From Thalassospira sp. UBA1131 (GTDB lineage Bacteria > Pseudomonadota > Alphaproteobacteria > Rhodospirillales > Thalassospiraceae): a stretch of 22,843 nt of DNA. Positions 22,628 through 22,843 of this stretch are shown here, one piece after another. The notes below the pieces were generated by a model, which was given only the letters and a program-made list of their open reading frames with translations, was not told the DNA's origin and did not search any database. Within the stretch, counting starts at the first letter, position 1, and each line of letters opens with the position of its first letter. A program made the translations under genes and the position numbers. The stretch spans positions 188,505 through 211,347 of the forward strand of contig NZ_DCAO01000104.1 in assembly GCF_002311515.1 (NCBI RefSeq). The letters run 5' to 3'.

Positions 22628-22843
22628 TCAGTTCTGGTGGACGCGGTTCAATCCCTCGTCGGGATCATCATCGGGTTCACCATCATCATCTTCCTCGTCC
22701 GCTTTATCCTGTTCTTGCTGGTTCTCGACGCCCATACGGCGATAGGAACGATAGGACAGCGGGAAGGTAATGAAATAGACCCCGGCAATCACCGAAAGTG
22801 TCAGCCACGGCGAGGACACCAGAAACGCCACCGACGCCCCGAA
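22628..22843 (-). CDS. C-terminal part of a membrane protein, possibly phosphatidylserine synthase (partial)
   Basis: The visible 71 residues contain one membrane segment (SSPWLTLSVIAGVYFITFPL) and the sequence SYRSYRRMG, then a highly acidic tail (Asp/Glu/Gln) ending in NRVHQN. The frame is open to the window edge, so the gene continues leftward on its own strand outside the window. The pattern 'PWLTL..I...Y....P.S.RSYRR' resembles the end of alphaproteobacterial CDP-diacylglycerol-serine phosphatidyltransferase. The catalytic motif is outside the window, so this naming is tentative. It shares a bidirectional terminator with the solute-binding gene. Confidence 0.55.
   Translation of the reverse strand, partial: FGASVAFLVSSPWLTLSVIAGVYFITFPLSYRSYRRMGVENQQEQDKADEEDDDGEPDDDPDEGLNRVHQN

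Noticed and set aside
1..22843. CRISPR array, tRNA, rRNA or insertion sequence
   Set aside because: No regularly spaced repeats, tRNA-like cloverleaf or transposase was seen on either strand.

Overview
The window looks like a chromosomal segment of a motile, GC-moderate Alphaproteobacterium. Flagellin style, the small 'F-x-x-PF-x-L' protein, the palindromic repeat and overall codon use all suggest the Rhodospirillales, perhaps near Thalassospira. This placement is by general resemblance only. No rRNA, tRNA, CRISPR array, IS element or prophage gene was seen.

Layout from left to right. (a) 1-206 (-) holds the N-terminus of a leucyl-tRNA synthetase. (b) 631-1305 (+) is a DUF5610-like protein ending in a strong terminator. 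(c) 1452-5483 (+) is a large, AT-rich, single-gene insertion. It encodes a 1343-residue protein with a nuclease-like N-terminus, a STAND-type NTPase core and a helical/TPR-like C-terminus, and it is the best candidate for a poorly described anti-phage defence system. (d) 5549-7000 (-) is an unrecognised four-helix membrane protein. It faces away from a flagellin gene (7304-8641, +) across an AT-rich, palindrome-rich control region. (e) 8783-9697 (+) is a SAM methyltransferase. (f) 9881-11919 (+) carries queC, queD and queE, which make the 7-deazaguanine precursor of queuosine. A preQ1-I-riboswitch-like element lies just before queC, and a REP-like palindrome lies between queC and queD. (g) 12224-12556 (+) is a small conserved hypothetical, and 12648-13319 (-) an ICMT-like membrane methyltransferase. 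(h) 13359-15889 (-) is a translationally coupled pair of duplicated membrane-anchored AraC-type regulators. (i) These diverge from a padR / periplasmic adaptor / RND pump operon (16288-21365, +). The 398-bp gap between them carries two TATATC-N5-GATATA dyads spaced 30 bp apart. (j) 21648-22583 (+) is a periplasmic solute-binding-like protein. (k) 22628 to the end (-) is the C-terminal part of a membrane protein, possibly phosphatidylserine synthase.

Three groups probably work together. QueC, QueD and QueE form one pathway, plausibly feedback-controlled by preQ1. PadR most likely represses the efflux operon that it heads, and perhaps the divergent AraC pair as well. The defence-like gene stands alone, as expected for a self-contained STAND immune sensor and effector. 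All function calls are from reading the sequence; no database search was run.
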